Shown: positions 1-8,648, numbered from the stretch's first letter. The stretch is DNA of 64,000 bases from an uncultured Crocinitomix sp. (GCA_937136425.1 CAKZON010000056.1:1-64000), one strand, 5' to 3'. Notes: generated by a model from the sequence alone, not told the origin. Translations and numbers: made by a program.

Positions 1-147
1 ATTGATGCAAAACATCTTTGTGTGAATTCTCGAGGAATTAGAGACATTCAAAGTAGTACTGTAACAAGTGAGTTTGGTGGGAAATTTAAGGACCCTGAAA
101 CTCGGAAAGAGTTTTTAAACTATCTTCAAATGAAGGTGAGTTTGTAA
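1..147 (+). CDS. folE: GTP cyclohydrolase I, C-terminal fragment (partial)
   Basis: The window opens inside this gene, so only the last 48 codons are present, read in frame 1 to a TAA at 145-147. The residues include HLCVNSRGI followed by STVTSEFGGKF and a final TRKEFLNYL. This is the C-terminal signature of GTP cyclohydrolase I (FolE), which turns GTP into dihydroneopterin triphosphate in folate/pterin synthesis; the Cys after HL corresponds to a zinc ligand in the family. The start and the rest of the catalytic domain lie upstream of the window. A strong terminator follows at once. The assignment rests on a short but very typical motif. Confidence 0.85.
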   Translation: MDAKHLCVNSRGIRDIQSSTVTSEFGGKFKDPETRKEFLNYLQMKVSL

Positions 148-167
148 AACAACATTAATTGAATTGT

Positions 168-206
168 AAAAGGCTGTCAAGAATTAACTCTGACAGCCTT
201 TTTTTA
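168..206 (+). terminator. Rho-independent terminator of folE
   Basis: A perfect 9-bp stem AGGCTGTCA (171-179) / TGACAGCCT (191-199) with an 11-nt loop is followed by a run of T. It lies 24 nt after the folE stop. Confidence 0.9.
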
Positions 207-706
207 TGCTAACAATTGAAAGAAACACTTATACTCAATTAATCAACAAATAATTTAAAAACCCCACTAAGAAATTAATCTTGATGAGGTTTTGTTTCAT
301 AGCTATTTTCTTTTTATTAAAATGTACAGTTTCAATAGGCTTTATCTGATAATTTTATTGGTAAGTGGTTGAATAATTATATTAATAGTCAAACCTAGTT
401 CGAATTTTTATAAGTATTATGGATATGTTGTGAGTCGACAAATTCTGTTGTGAATGAACAAATTATGCTTAAAACAACAGTTTTAGAATCGTTTACAACA
501 AAAAACTATTGTTCGTAACATTTGCTTGTTATGTAAGATATTTTAGAACTACATTTGTTCGATTGATAATTTTGATCAGGTTTGCTCCTGCAAAGTACTT
601 AGCGTGAGGTTAGTTGTTGATGTTTTTTGCTGATTGTCTTAATAAAAATGTTGAGGTAGTGTAAATAAGTTATAAATGATGATTTTTGAGATCTGTTAAA
701 AGCCCT
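207..706. other. AT-rich 500-bp intergenic region with repeats, no gene seen
   Basis: I see no convincing coding region or structured RNA gene here. It holds two notable patterns. One is an imperfect 20-bp tandem direct repeat at 427-446 and 447-466 (GTTGTGAGTCGACAAATTCT against a copy with four changes). The other is an interrupted inverted repeat, AACAACAGTTTT (473-484) with AAAACTATTGTT (502-513), one mismatch in 12. Both lie 200-280 bp upstream of the response-regulator gene and may be regulatory; that is inference. Confidence 0.45.
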
Positions 707-1345
707 ATGAGAATTGTAATATTGGAGGATGAATTTTTTGTTGCTGATCATTTAAGAGAGATGGTTGCGCAACAAGGTTATGATGTTGTAGGTGTTTATC
801 ATAGTGGTGAAGATTTTTTGGAAGAAACGGATTGGAACATTGATGTTGCTTTAGTTGATATATTTTTGTCAGGTAAAATTCTAGGATTAGATGTTGCCAG
901 TAAATTCCAGGAAAAAGAAATTCCATTTATTTTTCTGACTGCAAATAAGGATTTAGCAATTTTAAAAAAGGCAGCTTTTCTATCTCCAAAAGCTTATTTA
1001 AGTAAACCTTTTAATGAAAATGATGTAATTGCCGCTCTCGAGATCGTATCATTAGAAATTCCATCAAAAATATTGTTGAGAGGTCATCATGGAGTTGAAG
1101 AAATTGATCCAAAACAGATCGTTTTTATTAAGTCTGATGGGGCATATATTCAGGTTCAAACAACCAAAAAGCAAATTGTTCAACGAAAGTTGTTAAAGGA
1201 GATAGAATTAGAACTGCCAGATAATTTTATTCGTACGCACCGCTCTTATATTGTGAATAAATACTATATCACGCAAAGAAAGTCGTCAGAATTGCAACTC
1301 GGTGAATACGTAATTCCAATTTCTAAAAGCTACAGAGGTTTTTAA
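707..1345 (+). CDS. LytTR-family response regulator
   Basis: A 212-residue two-domain response regulator. The N-terminal receiver domain (about residues 1-115) starts MRIVILEDE, with the acidic pocket at E7/D8, a likely phospho-acceptor Asp at residue 51 (VALVDIFLSG), the switch Thr in FLTANKD and the conserved Lys in LSKPF. The C-terminal half is a LytTR DNA-binding domain (KILLRG.. to ..FIRTHRSYIVNKYYI). A TTG codon at 686 is in frame, but the ATG at 707 starts exactly at the usual receiver N-terminus and was preferred. The gene converges on the histidine kinase at 1342-2937 and overlaps its 3' end by 4 bp, so the two probably form one signalling pair. Confidence 0.88.
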   Translation: MRIVILEDEFFVADHLREMVAQQGYDVVGVYHSGEDFLEETDWNIDVALVDIFLSGKILGLDVASKFQEKEIPFIFLTANKDLAILKKAAFLSPKAYLSKPFNENDVIAALEIVSLEIPSKILLRGHHGVEEIDPKQIVFIKSDGAYIQVQTTKKQIVQRKLLKEIELELPDNFIRTHRSYIVNKYYITQRKSSELQLGEYVIPISKSYRGF

Positions 1346-2937
1346 GAATTAAAATAGAACTCGTACGTTCCATTTAAAATATCAAGTTTATAATCAGTAC
1401 CGTTTACACGTTTTACTAATTGTTCAATTAATTTGATGCCTGTACCAAACTTTGCATCATCTGGATGCGAAGAACCGTCCGAGTATGAAAGAATATATCC
1501 CTTATCATTCGTACTTACCTTAATGAGTACTTCTTCAACATTTTTTCCGTGTTGCAATGTATTGGCTAACATTTCATTTAAAATAAGTCCAAAATAAACT
1601 ATTCGCTCTCCTTCTATTTGAACAGGACAAATTTCATGCTTAATAGTATAGGTCATTCCAATTGTATCGTAATGTTCCGTTATTTCAGAAAAGAAGGTGC
1701 TCAATTCTACCAATCCATTATGTACATCTAAATATAAGTGCTTATGTAAGGCGCTAATCGTTCGGATTTTACTGGAAATACTCATTACAAATTTAGGATC
1801 TAAATTTTTCGATTGCTTTTTGGTGTATTCGAGCATTGAAATAATCATCTGAAGATTATTTTTTATGCGGTGATTACTTTCCACCATCAACATTTGGTAT
1901 TTTTCGTTAAGAGTATTTAATTCAGAAACAGTGTTGTTTAAAGTTCTTTTTAAACGCCTTTCTCGAAAAAAAACGAGTACCACAATTACAATGACTAATA
2001 CTAAAATAGTAATGAAAAAGTAGAGTTCTTTGGTTTTGTTGTATTCATGTTCAAGCTCTCGTGATTTTCGAAGGGCATCTTCTTTATATAAATTGGTATC
2101 GTGAATAATTTTGAAAGCAGCCATTTGGGCTGTATTTGTTTTTTCAATTCTTCTTACGGTATTTTGGTGGGATAAGTCGAGCCATTTTAAGCCTTCAATT
2201 TCCTCTCCATTAGTAATAAACGGAGAGGAAATTATGCGGTATAGATTACTTTTTATGGCGTACCACTCTGTGTTTTCAACACGTTCAACAAGAATTGGGT
2301 AGAGCGAATCAAATTCATCAAAATGCCATGTGTGAACGTAGGCATCTAATACGTTTGTAAGCACACTAACTTCGTTAATGGTGTCATGTAGGGCTTTGTA
2401 TAGTTCCGCGGCCTTAAGCAGATTGTCCAGTCCTTCTTCAAAATTTCCATTTCTACTTTGTCTAAACCCCCGTTCATTTCTTAAGCTGGCTTCCTCCTCT
2501 TTAAAATTAAACTCAATTGCTAATGCTATTCCTTCATCAATAAACACTTTAATTGAGTCACTTTGTGTTTGGTGGTCTAAATTGCCATTTTCAGCATAAA
2601 GTGCGGCAAATCGGCCTAATTTTTGGACGTGCAGTTTAGGGTAACGTTTTGTGTTTTTTAAAGATTCTAATAACGTTATTCCTCTATCAAAGTTTTGCGT
2701 TTTTCTAAAAATCTCGGCTTTTTTGATTGTTGCACTAATCCTCGTTTCTTCCAAATTGTTTTGGCGCGCAATTTTAATGATTTGGTCCAATTCTCCAATG
2801 CTCTCTCCATATAATGCTAAACCATTATACTGATCTGCCATTTCAAAATGTGATTCTAAGTCATTTTGAATATCCTGAGAAGTTTGAGAAACTGCCCAAA
2901 AAGGAACGAAAAATAAAATGATTAGAACAGTTTTCAT
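1342..2937 (-). CDS. Sensor histidine kinase, HisKA_2 type with TPR-like sensor region
   Basis: A 531-residue protein with an N-terminal signal sequence (MKTVLIILFFVPFWAVSQ), a helical TPR-like region of about 270 residues predicted to be periplasmic, one membrane helix (near residues 302-322, ITILVLVIVIVVLVFF), and a coiled linker. The phosphoacceptor helix contains SNHRIKNNLQMIISML, typical of HisKA_2 kinases, with the His as the likely phosphorylation site. The ATPase domain follows, with N-box NEMLANTLQH and G-box FGTGIKLIEQLV. It likely phosphorylates the LytTR regulator encoded convergently at 707-1345. Signal and target genes are unknown. A TACATTTG element at 2943-2950 lies too close to the start codon to be its promoter. 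Confidence 0.88.
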   Translation of the reverse strand: MKTVLIILFFVPFWAVSQTSQDIQNDLESHFEMADQYNGLALYGESIGELDQIIKIARQNNLEETRISATIKKAEIFRKTQNFDRGITLLESLKNTKRYPKLHVQKLGRFAALYAENGNLDHQTQSDSIKVFIDEGIALAIEFNFKEEEASLRNERGFRQSRNGNFEEGLDNLLKAAELYKALHDTINEVSVLTNVLDAYVHTWHFDEFDSLYPILVERVENTEWYAIKSNLYRIISSPFITNGEEIEGLKWLDLSHQNTVRRIEKTNTAQMAAFKIIHDTNLYKEDALRKSRELEHEYNKTKELYFFITILVLVIVIVVLVFFRERRLKRTLNNTVSELNTLNEKYQMLMVESNHRIKNNLQMIISMLEYTKKQSKNLDPKFVMSISSKIRTISALHKHLYLDVHNGLVELSTFFSEITEHYDTIGMTYTIKHEICPVQIEGERIVYFGLILNEMLANTLQHGKNVEEVLIKVSTNDKGYILSYSDGSSHPDDAKFGTGIKLIEQLVKRVNGTDYKLDILNGTYEFYFNS

Positions 2938-3038
2938 AGATTCAAATGTAGTTATAAATGCAATTGAAAAAATTTCATTTCGTTAAATTTTACTCATTAG
3001 TAAAGTCATTATTTCGTATTTTTAAAAAAATCGTTTGA

Positions 3039-3767
3039 ATGAAATCACTACTTTATTGTCTAAGCATTTTTCTCTTTATTTCTTGTCAAAATGATTTTGA
3101 AAATCAATCAAACTCAACCCTGTCAAACGAAACAAATGATGAGTTTGAAACTGCTATTCCAGATGAGTCTGAAATAGCTGAAACTTCCATTCCAATGGAT
3201 CTTGGATTAAGAAGCATAGAGGCAGTTGATTTGCCCAATTTAGACTATGATGGAAATTTTACTGATTGCTGGACTTGGGATGATAAGAATGGAGAAAATT
3301 ACCTATTACGAACAATTGAAGAACCTAAATTCAACTATCCTGAAGAGGATGGTTGGGAAACATACGACCAAAGTTTACATGTTTATCATTACAGCAAATT
3401 GGAGACAGGTGAGACTATTTTATTGAGAGATTTAACTGATTTTATTAAAGATTGTGAGTTTGATTTAATAATGAATCATTTAGAACCAGTTGAATTGAGT
3501 GATATTGATAACGATAATTATGGAGAAATAATTTTTGGTTATCGATTACACTGTACAAGTGATGTTAGTCCAAGTAGCCAAAAAGTGTTATTATTTGAAA
3601 ACGGAGATAAATATATTTTAAGAGGTACGTCAGTGGCAATGGGATACGGAGGAGAGTATACTCCTGGAGATGAATTTAATAGTGGACCTGAAGGTTTTTT
3701 GGATAAAGCAGAAAACTATTGGGAGGAGAATAAGGTTGAATATGCTTTAGAACCTAATGAATATTAA
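3039..3767 (+). CDS. Lipoprotein of unknown function
   Basis: A 242-residue predicted lipoprotein: the N-terminus MKSLLYCLSIFLFISC has a hydrophobic stretch ending in a lipobox with Cys 16, then a low-complexity acidic linker. The C-terminal part has a conserved-looking core, ELSDIDNDNYGEIIFGYRL with a Cys-containing segment and DVSPSSQKVLLFENGDKYIL. This reminds me of a Bacteroidota surface-protein family named after Riemerella locus M949_RS01915, but I hold that only weakly. It is divergent from the kinase gene (101-bp gap) and 9 bp upstream of the next gene, probably co-transcribed with it. Confidence 0.75.
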   Translation: MKSLLYCLSIFLFISCQNDFENQSNSTLSNETNDEFETAIPDESEIAETSIPMDLGLRSIEAVDLPNLDYDGNFTDCWTWDDKNGENYLLRTIEEPKFNYPEEDGWETYDQSLHVYHYSKLETGETILLRDLTDFIKDCEFDLIMNHLEPVELSDIDNDNYGEIIFGYRLHCTSDVSPSSQKVLLFENGDKYILRGTSVAMGYGGEYTPGDEFNSGPEGFLDKAENYWEENKVEYALEPNEY

Positions 3768-3776
3768 AAGTGAGCT

Positions 3777-4406
3777 ATGAAAGAGGTATTGGACGACAAA
3801 TTTGAAACGCAGCAGCTGATGGAGAAGGATCAAGTTGTTCTTGTTGATTTTTACCATAAAGGAAATTATGATGCTGAGGATCAGAAAAGAATACGTAAAA
3901 TACTGCTTAAACCAAATGTTGAAAGTTCAATTAGAAGTTTTATAACCTTTTTACTGTTAGGTTTAATGATAGGCGGAATAGGGCTGAGTAATGGTGGAGC
4001 TGATACTTCAGGAGGGGTAGCAATTGGTATTGGGTTGACATTTTTAATAATTGCCTGTTGGACGGTGGTTGATGCCATTAAAATGAAACAGTTTCTTGCC
4101 CGACACTTTGCTAAAATTGATAAAGGTTATGAAGAGCAGGGAGAATATGAAATTTTCATGAATGAAACATCTTTCGGAAGTAAAGACTATGTAGGTAAAC
4201 ACCAATTTAATTGGACTAACACGATCCATATTAAAAGGAAGAGTGATATTCTTTTCTTTTATCAGTGGGAAGATTCTAATGATCCTATATTTTATCTATC
4301 TAAAAAGGCATTGGGAGATGAAGAGTTTGAAACAGTTCTTGTATCTATTGAAAATAAAATAGGCAGATTAAAGCCTGTGAAAAATCAAGTTCATCCTATT
4401 GTTTGA
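3777..4406 (+). CDS. YcxB-like membrane protein
   Basis: A 209-residue protein with two closely spaced membrane helices (about residues 58-78 and 82-104) followed by a cytoplasmic-looking domain. That domain has the order of the YcxB-like C-terminal domain: a strand-rich stretch with FMNETSFGSKD, a W in FNWTNTIHIKRKSD, then LFFYQW and FYLSKKAL. The family has no known function. The start follows the lipoprotein stop by 9 bp, which suggests one transcript. I see no catalytic motif. Confidence 0.75.
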   Translation: MKEVLDDKFETQQLMEKDQVVLVDFYHKGNYDAEDQKRIRKILLKPNVESSIRSFITFLLLGLMIGGIGLSNGGADTSGGVAIGIGLTFLIIACWTVVDAIKMKQFLARHFAKIDKGYEEQGEYEIFMNETSFGSKDYVGKHQFNWTNTIHIKRKSDILFFYQWEDSNDPIFYLSKKALGDEEFETVLVSIENKIGRLKPVKNQVHPIV

Positions 4407-4487
4407 AATCTTTAAGAAAGAAAAAATAAGTATAGGATTTTAGCGTTAGGAATTATAATTGTTAGACATAGTTAAAATGAAGCATAT

Positions 4488-5039
4488 ATGATGAGTTATT
4501 TAGAATCCATTAAAAAACAATTTGAATACTACAAATCGTTAGGAGATAAAACATTTACTCAATTAACAGATGAGCAATTATTTTGGCAACCGAATGAAGA
4601 AAGTAATAGTGTTGGTATTGTGGTAAATCATATCGTTGGAAATATGCTGTCCCGCTGGACAAATTTTTTAACTGAAGATGGTGAGAAAGAATGGCGAAAG
4701 AGAGATCAGGAATTTGAAACTGTTTTAAGCACTAGGGCTGAATTAGAAGCTCGGTGGGAAGAAGGATGGATCTGTTTATTTAAGGCCATAAACCCGTTGA
4801 CAAATTCAGATTTAGAAAAAGAGATTTATATTCGAAATATGGGGCATACAGTGACAGAGGCCATAAATAGGCAATTGGCTCACTACGCTTATCACATTGG
4901 ACAAATTGTGTTTATTGGAAAATTGGCTGCAAATGAAAATTGGGCATCACTTTCTATTCCTAAAGGAAATTCTAAAGCCTATAACGCTGAAAAGTTTGCA
5001 AAGCCTAAACGTAAAGAACATTTTACGGATGATCTATAA
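4488..5039 (+). CDS. DinB/DUF1572-family protein
   Basis: A 183-residue, helix-rich protein resembling the DinB-like four-helix proteins of the DUF1572 group. It shows the early YLESIKKQFEYYKSL helix, an ELFWQPNEESNSVG-like loop, a conserved His in VNHIVGN and a paired HYAYHIGQIVFIGK near the end; the three His are spaced like the metal site of this superfamily. Members are metal-binding proteins, some linked to thiol or stress metabolism, most without a known reaction. Two adjacent ATG codons (4488, 4491) could start translation. The next small gene begins 9 bp after its stop. Confidence 0.8.
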   Translation: MMSYLESIKKQFEYYKSLGDKTFTQLTDEQLFWQPNEESNSVGIVVNHIVGNMLSRWTNFLTEDGEKEWRKRDQEFETVLSTRAELEARWEEGWICLFKAINPLTNSDLEKEIYIRNMGHTVTEAINRQLAHYAYHIGQIVFIGKLAANENWASLSIPKGNSKAYNAEKFAKPKRKEHFTDDL

Positions 5040-5048
5040 GGATTGTTA

Positions 5049-5384
5049 ATGAAATTACTTTTCTTATATGGGTATTTATTTGCATTGGTTTTATTCAGTC
5101 CATTCGTATATATGTGCATTTCTCTTTTTTGGTGGGATCAACTCGATTTTAACGGATGGAATTATATCGTAACCTTTTTTCTCTATATACTCGGCGGTAT
5201 TTTTTGGTACTACCTTATTAAGCAAAAGAGAAAAGATAATTTGAAAATTTATTGGTGGGAGCATGTAGTGATGTTTACCTTTAGTTTTACCGCACTAACA
5301 GGAAGTGTTTACTTGCTATTAGCTGGGTTTTTTGGTGTGCTTTTAAGTTTTATAATACATGGTTTTTCGTTTGGCGGAGTTTAA
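5049..5384 (+). CDS. Small integral membrane protein
   Basis: A 111-residue hydrophobic protein starting at the ATG at 5049 (an in-frame TTG lies 6 bp upstream). Three or four membrane helices can be seen: residues 2-25, about 38-55 and a C-terminal pair from about 74 to the end. A basic loop with KQKRKDNLK follows the second helix. I do not recognise a family. It lies 9 bp downstream of the DinB-like gene and is probably co-transcribed. Confidence 0.65.
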   Translation: MKLLFLYGYLFALVLFSPFVYMCISLFWWDQLDFNGWNYIVTFFLYILGGIFWYYLIKQKRKDNLKIYWWEHVVMFTFSFTALTGSVYLLLAGFFGVLLSFIIHGFSFGGV

Positions 5385-5416
5385 ATTTGAAAGTATCTTT
5401 TGTTGATTGCGTCTAA

Positions 5417-5439
5417 AAAAATCAATTAGATTGATTTTT
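5417..5439. promoter_or_regulatory. Perfect inverted repeat upstream of the AraC-type gene, candidate operator
   Basis: AAAAATCAAT (5417-5426) and ATTGATTTTT (5430-5439) form a perfect 10-bp inverted repeat around a TAG spacer. It ends 5 bp before the start codon of the AraC-family regulator at 5445, a good position for autoregulation or for an RNA hairpin that hides the start. No T-run or upstream gene end makes a terminator the more likely reading. Confidence 0.5.
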
Positions 5440-5444
5440 GAAAT

Positions 5445-6293
5445 ATGACAAATGAGTTTAAAGAATTCTCTACAGATGCACTTTTACGAATAGGTGATGA
5501 AGAGTTGTTGTTACCTTATAAGGATGTGAAACAAATAGGGGTGTATACATTTATTCAAGCTACAGACACTATGGCAGAAATTATAGTGGATGGAGAGTTA
5601 CTGGTAATTTGTCCCAATCATATAATGTCACTTACACCTATTCAATCCGTTACTTTTGTTGGAGGAGAAAATTTAATTGTTCATCAATTTAATCGAGAGT
5701 TTTATTGCATTAAAGATCATGATAAAGAAGTGAGCTGCATGGGAGTTCTCTTTTTTGGAAACAACTTTACCCCAATTCTAAAATTGTCAGATGAAGAAGT
5801 GGAAAAGTTTGAGCAATTACATAAGGTCATTAAAGAAGAAATGGAAATGCGCGATAACATTCAGGCAGAAATGCTAAGAATGCTACTAAAGCGTTATATC
5901 ATTAAAGCCACAAGACTTGTCAAAGAACAACAACATTTAGAGCAAGAGTATTCTCCAAAGTTAGAATTACTGAGACAGTTTAATATCTTAGTAGAAAGTC
6001 ATTTTAAAAACGAACATCAAGTTGTTTTTTATGCTGAACAATTGAATAAATCACCTAAAACATTATCCAATACATTTCGTCAATACAATACTGCACCTTT
6101 AAAAATTATTCAAAACAGATTGATTCTTGAAGCCAAAAGATTATTGAGCTATACGGATCTTTCGCAGAAAGAGGTTGCTTATGAACTTGGGTTTGAAGAC
6201 GCGTCACATTTTAGCCGATTCTTTAAAAACAAGGTAGAAATATCACCTAGTAGCTTCAAAAATTCCAAAAAAGGAAAAATTGGCATGTCGTAG
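5445..6293 (+). CDS. AraC-family transcriptional regulator
   Basis: A 282-residue regulator. The first 135 residues form a cupin-like sensing domain, followed by a helical linker. The C-terminal 95 residues are a two-HTH AraC domain: HTH 1 in AEQLNKSPKTLSNTFRQY, HTH 2 in QKEVAYELGFEDASHFSRFF, then the characteristic ISPSSFK. The effector is unknown. The AhpD-like enzyme and cupredoxin genes that follow in the same direction (from 6386) are plausible targets. A perfect inverted repeat just before the start suggests autoregulation. Confidence 0.9.
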   Translation: MTNEFKEFSTDALLRIGDEELLLPYKDVKQIGVYTFIQATDTMAEIIVDGELLVICPNHIMSLTPIQSVTFVGGENLIVHQFNREFYCIKDHDKEVSCMGVLFFGNNFTPILKLSDEEVEKFEQLHKVIKEEMEMRDNIQAEMLRMLLKRYIIKATRLVKEQQHLEQEYSPKLELLRQFNILVESHFKNEHQVVFYAEQLNKSPKTLSNTFRQYNTAPLKIIQNRLILEAKRLLSYTDLSQKEVAYELGFEDASHFSRFFKNKVEISPSSFKNSKKGKIGMS

Positions 6294-6385
6294 GGAAAAA
6301 TCTTCCTTTTTCGCGGGTTGAATTCTCCGCAACTTTGTCTCATCAAATATAAACAGGGATTTATTCCCAACTAAAATAAATTAAG

Positions 6386-6934
6386 ATGAGAACATTTGAA
6401 GTACCTACCAAAGGACAAGTTAGTGAAGCAAACCAAACAATTTTTGACGATTTAAAAGGCAAGTTAGGTTTTGTGCCGAACTTATATGCAACATATGCTT
6501 ATTCGAATAATGCACTTAAGAATTACTTGACATTAAATAGTGCAAGCACTTCTTTAAATAATAAAGAAAAAGAAGCAATTAATCTTGCTGTAAGCGAAGC
6601 AAACAGATGTAATTATTGCTTATCTGCGCATACTGCAATTGCTAAAATGAACGGTTTAAATGATACTGAAATATTAGAGTTAAGAGCAGGAAGCGCTTCT
6701 TTCGATCAAAAATTAAATGCATTGGCAACTTTTGCTAAACATTCGGTTGAAACAAGAGGTAAAGTAAGTGAAGAAGTTAAAGAGGCATTTTTTCAAGCGG
6801 GTTTCACAAAAGAAAATTTAGTAGATACAATTGTATTAATTGGAGATAAAACAATTAGTAATTACTTGAACAATACAACTGAAATTCCAGTAGACTTTCC
6901 TGAAGTTCAACCACTAGAATTTGTACAACAATAA
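6386..6934 (+). CDS. Carboxymuconolactone decarboxylase / AhpD-like protein
   Basis: A 182-residue all-helical protein with the AhpD core signature NRCNYCLSAHTAIAKMNG, in which a CxxC pair and a downstream His form the redox/proton-relay site. A peroxidase-like role using thiols is the usual assignment; the family also holds decarboxylases, but the CxxCxxxH motif favours a redox enzyme. The gene starts 92 bp after the AraC-type regulator and is followed 32 bp later by the cupredoxin-like gene, so the three may form one stress-responsive unit. No signal peptide is visible, so it acts in the cytoplasm. Confidence 0.85.
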   Translation: MRTFEVPTKGQVSEANQTIFDDLKGKLGFVPNLYATYAYSNNALKNYLTLNSASTSLNNKEKEAINLAVSEANRCNYCLSAHTAIAKMNGLNDTEILELRAGSASFDQKLNALATFAKHSVETRGKVSEEVKEAFFQAGFTKENLVDTIVLIGDKTISNYLNNTTEIPVDFPEVQPLEFVQQ

Positions 6935-6966
6935 AAAATAAAAACATAATATAAAAATAAATCAAA

Positions 6967-7335
6967 ATGAAAAAGATCATTAGAAATAGTATCCTAGCAT
7001 TGTCATTATTAATAAGCGGAATTGGATTTTCGCAAGATGCAGGTAACGTAGTATTAGAACAAACAGATGGACAATTTACAGTGCAAGAATTGCATTTAGC
7101 AGCAGGAGATTATGTTTTTGAAATTGTAAATAATGGAGTTGATCATGAAATTGGTTTCGTTATAGCGCCCGAAGGACAAACAGATGCTGAACACCACATT
7201 AAAGAGGCATACGTAACGGCTCCTGTTCAAGAAGGATCAAGTTCACAAACAAGTGTTGTTACTTTAAAACCTGGGACATACGTTTATTTTTGCCCTTTAA
7301 ATCCAACACCTGAATATAAGTTGATAGTCAATTAA
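6967..7335 (+). CDS. Secreted cupredoxin-like protein with incomplete copper site
   Basis: A 122-residue exported protein: signal peptide MKKIIRNSILALSLLISGIGFSQ, then a beta-rich domain with the cupredoxin order. An early strand carries DYVFEIVNNGVDHEIGFVI with the His that is normally the first copper ligand. A late strand TYVYFCPLNPTPEYKLIVN has the usual Cys. The His and Met expected a few residues after the Cys are absent, so a classical type 1 copper site is incomplete. It may bind copper differently, or not at all. It follows the AhpD-like gene by 32 bp and has its own terminator. Confidence 0.8.
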   Translation: MKKIIRNSILALSLLISGIGFSQDAGNVVLEQTDGQFTVQELHLAAGDYVFEIVNNGVDHEIGFVIAPEGQTDAEHHIKEAYVTAPVQEGSSSQTSVVTLKPGTYVYFCPLNPTPEYKLIVN

Positions 7336-7360
7336 GAAATAGTTAGTTGTGTAATTCAAG

Positions 7361-7396
7361 AAAGTCATCCATAATTATTTGGATGGCTTTTTTTTG
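7361..7396 (+). terminator. Rho-independent terminator after the cupredoxin-like gene
   Basis: AGTCATCCA pairs with TGGATGGCT (one G-T pair) around a short AT loop and is followed by eight T. It separates the plus-strand unit from the convergent PP2C gene ending at 7407. Confidence 0.85.
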
Positions 7397-7406
7397 TAAT
7401 GAACAT

Positions 7407-8648
7407 TTAGAAAATTCGGCAACTCAAAATCGCTGTATCATCTACATAATTACGAGGGCCGCGCCAATCATCTAACTTACTAAATACAATTTCATTTAAA
7501 TCTTCCATGGATAAGGGATAGAAGCTTTGTACAATTTTGGTTAACCGATCTGTTTCAAATTGCTCTTCTGTGGTGTTTTCTAACTCAACAACTCCGTCAG
7601 TATATAAAATGAGAGTTGTATTATTTTGAATTTCAACTTCTGCACTTTCTAAAAATGGAAGTTCATCTAACATACCCAAACCAATGCATCCTTTGTTTAG
7701 GAACTGAGATTCACGCCCTCTAATTAATATCGGCCAATTATGTCCTGCATTAACGTATTTTAATTTCCGCGTTTTAGAATTGTACTCAGCAATAAAAAAG
7801 GTAATAAATTTCTCTCCATTGGCGCTTGTGAAAACCTTTTCGTTTAAGGTCGGCACCAATTCTTCCAAATCAAGCCGTTGAAAATTATAAAGCGTGCGAA
7901 CAGTTGCCTGGAAGTTCGCCATTAGCATTGCTGCCGAAATTCCTTTGCCTGAAACATCTGCAATACAAACAATAAACTCATCCTCATTCAGCCGGATATA
8001 ATCGTAATAATCGCCACTTACTTTATGATGTGATAAATACTTTGCCGAAATATCAATTGTTCCGTTAGACGGCAAGTCAGAAGGGAAGAGGAGACGTTGC
8101 ATTTCAGATGCAACTTCCAATTCTTGCTTAATGCGTTGTTGTTTTAAACTCTCGTTAGCTAAGCGTTTATTCTCAATAGCAACAACAATTATATTGGTAA
8201 GAGTTTGAATAAAGTTGAGGTTACTAAAGCGTTCTTTGTTCTCGGTACTCTTATCATGGATGCCTGCTAAAAATAAATAGGCCAGCGGTTTTTCTTTGTG
8301 AAAAACAGGAATGATTACATCAAAATTATTCAGCGACTTTTTATAGGAAGATTCTATGACAGTAATTTCCTTAAACTTAAGAATATCACGTTCTATATTG
8401 ATGTCTTTAATTTTTCCTTTTACGCCAAGTTTTGTAATCACCTTCCAATCATTTTGGTGGTTGTACAATACAAACTTACGTATGCCCAATTGCTCGCGTA
8501 GGATAAAGCTATAAATGTCTAATAATTCAGACACAGGGGCATTAAAATTGATGGATTTTGTGATTTCCAACAATGAGTTGAGCTTAAATTCATTTGAGAG
8601 TAATTTATGCTCTAATTGATCGACGATATTTCCTACGGATGAGGTCAT
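7407..8648 (-). CDS. GAF-PP2C (SpoIIE/RsbU-type) serine phosphatase
   Basis: A 413-residue cytoplasmic protein. Residues about 25-165 form a GAF-like sensory domain; a coiled linker leads into a PP2C/SpoIIE phosphatase domain (about 195-410). Key motifs are [22 protein letters not shown] (metal-binding Asp), [29 protein letters not shown] and [11 protein letters not shown]. Such enzymes remove phosphate from anti-sigma-antagonist proteins (STAS) or from SiaC. A STAS gene (13170) and a siaB/siaC pair (52.1-53.0 kb) lie in the same window; a link is inference. Its ATG overlaps the lpxD stop (ATGA at 8645-8648), so the two are translationally coupled. Confidence 0.9.
   Translation of the reverse strand: MTSSVGNIVDQLEHKLLSNEFKLNSLLEITKSINFNAPVSELLDIYSFILREQLGIRKFVLYNHQNDWKVITKLGVKGKIKDINIERDILKFKEITVIESSYKKSLNNFDVIIPVFHKEKPLAYLFLAGIHDKSTENKERFSNLNFIQTLTNIIVVAIENKRLANESLKQQRIKQELEVASEMQRLLFPSDLPSNGTIDISAKYLSHHKVSGDYYDYIRLNEDEFIVCIADVSGKGISAAMLMANFQATVRTLYNFQRLDLEELVPTLNEKVFTSANGEKFITFFIAEYNSKTRKLKYVNAGHNWPILIRGRESQFLNKGCIGLGMLDELPFLESAEVEIQNNTTLILYTDGVVELENTTEEQFETDRLTKIVQSFYPLSMEDLNEIVFSKLDDWRGPRNYVDDTAILSCRIF

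Noticed and set aside
427..466. LytTR consensus binding site for the response regulator
   Set aside because: The 20-bp tandem repeats have the right kind of spacing but do not fit the known 9-mer; kept only as a general repeat finding.
2943..2950. Minus-strand TACATTTG as the promoter of the histidine kinase
   Set aside because: It matches the -7 consensus but ends 6 bp before the start codon, so transcription would start at or inside the gene.
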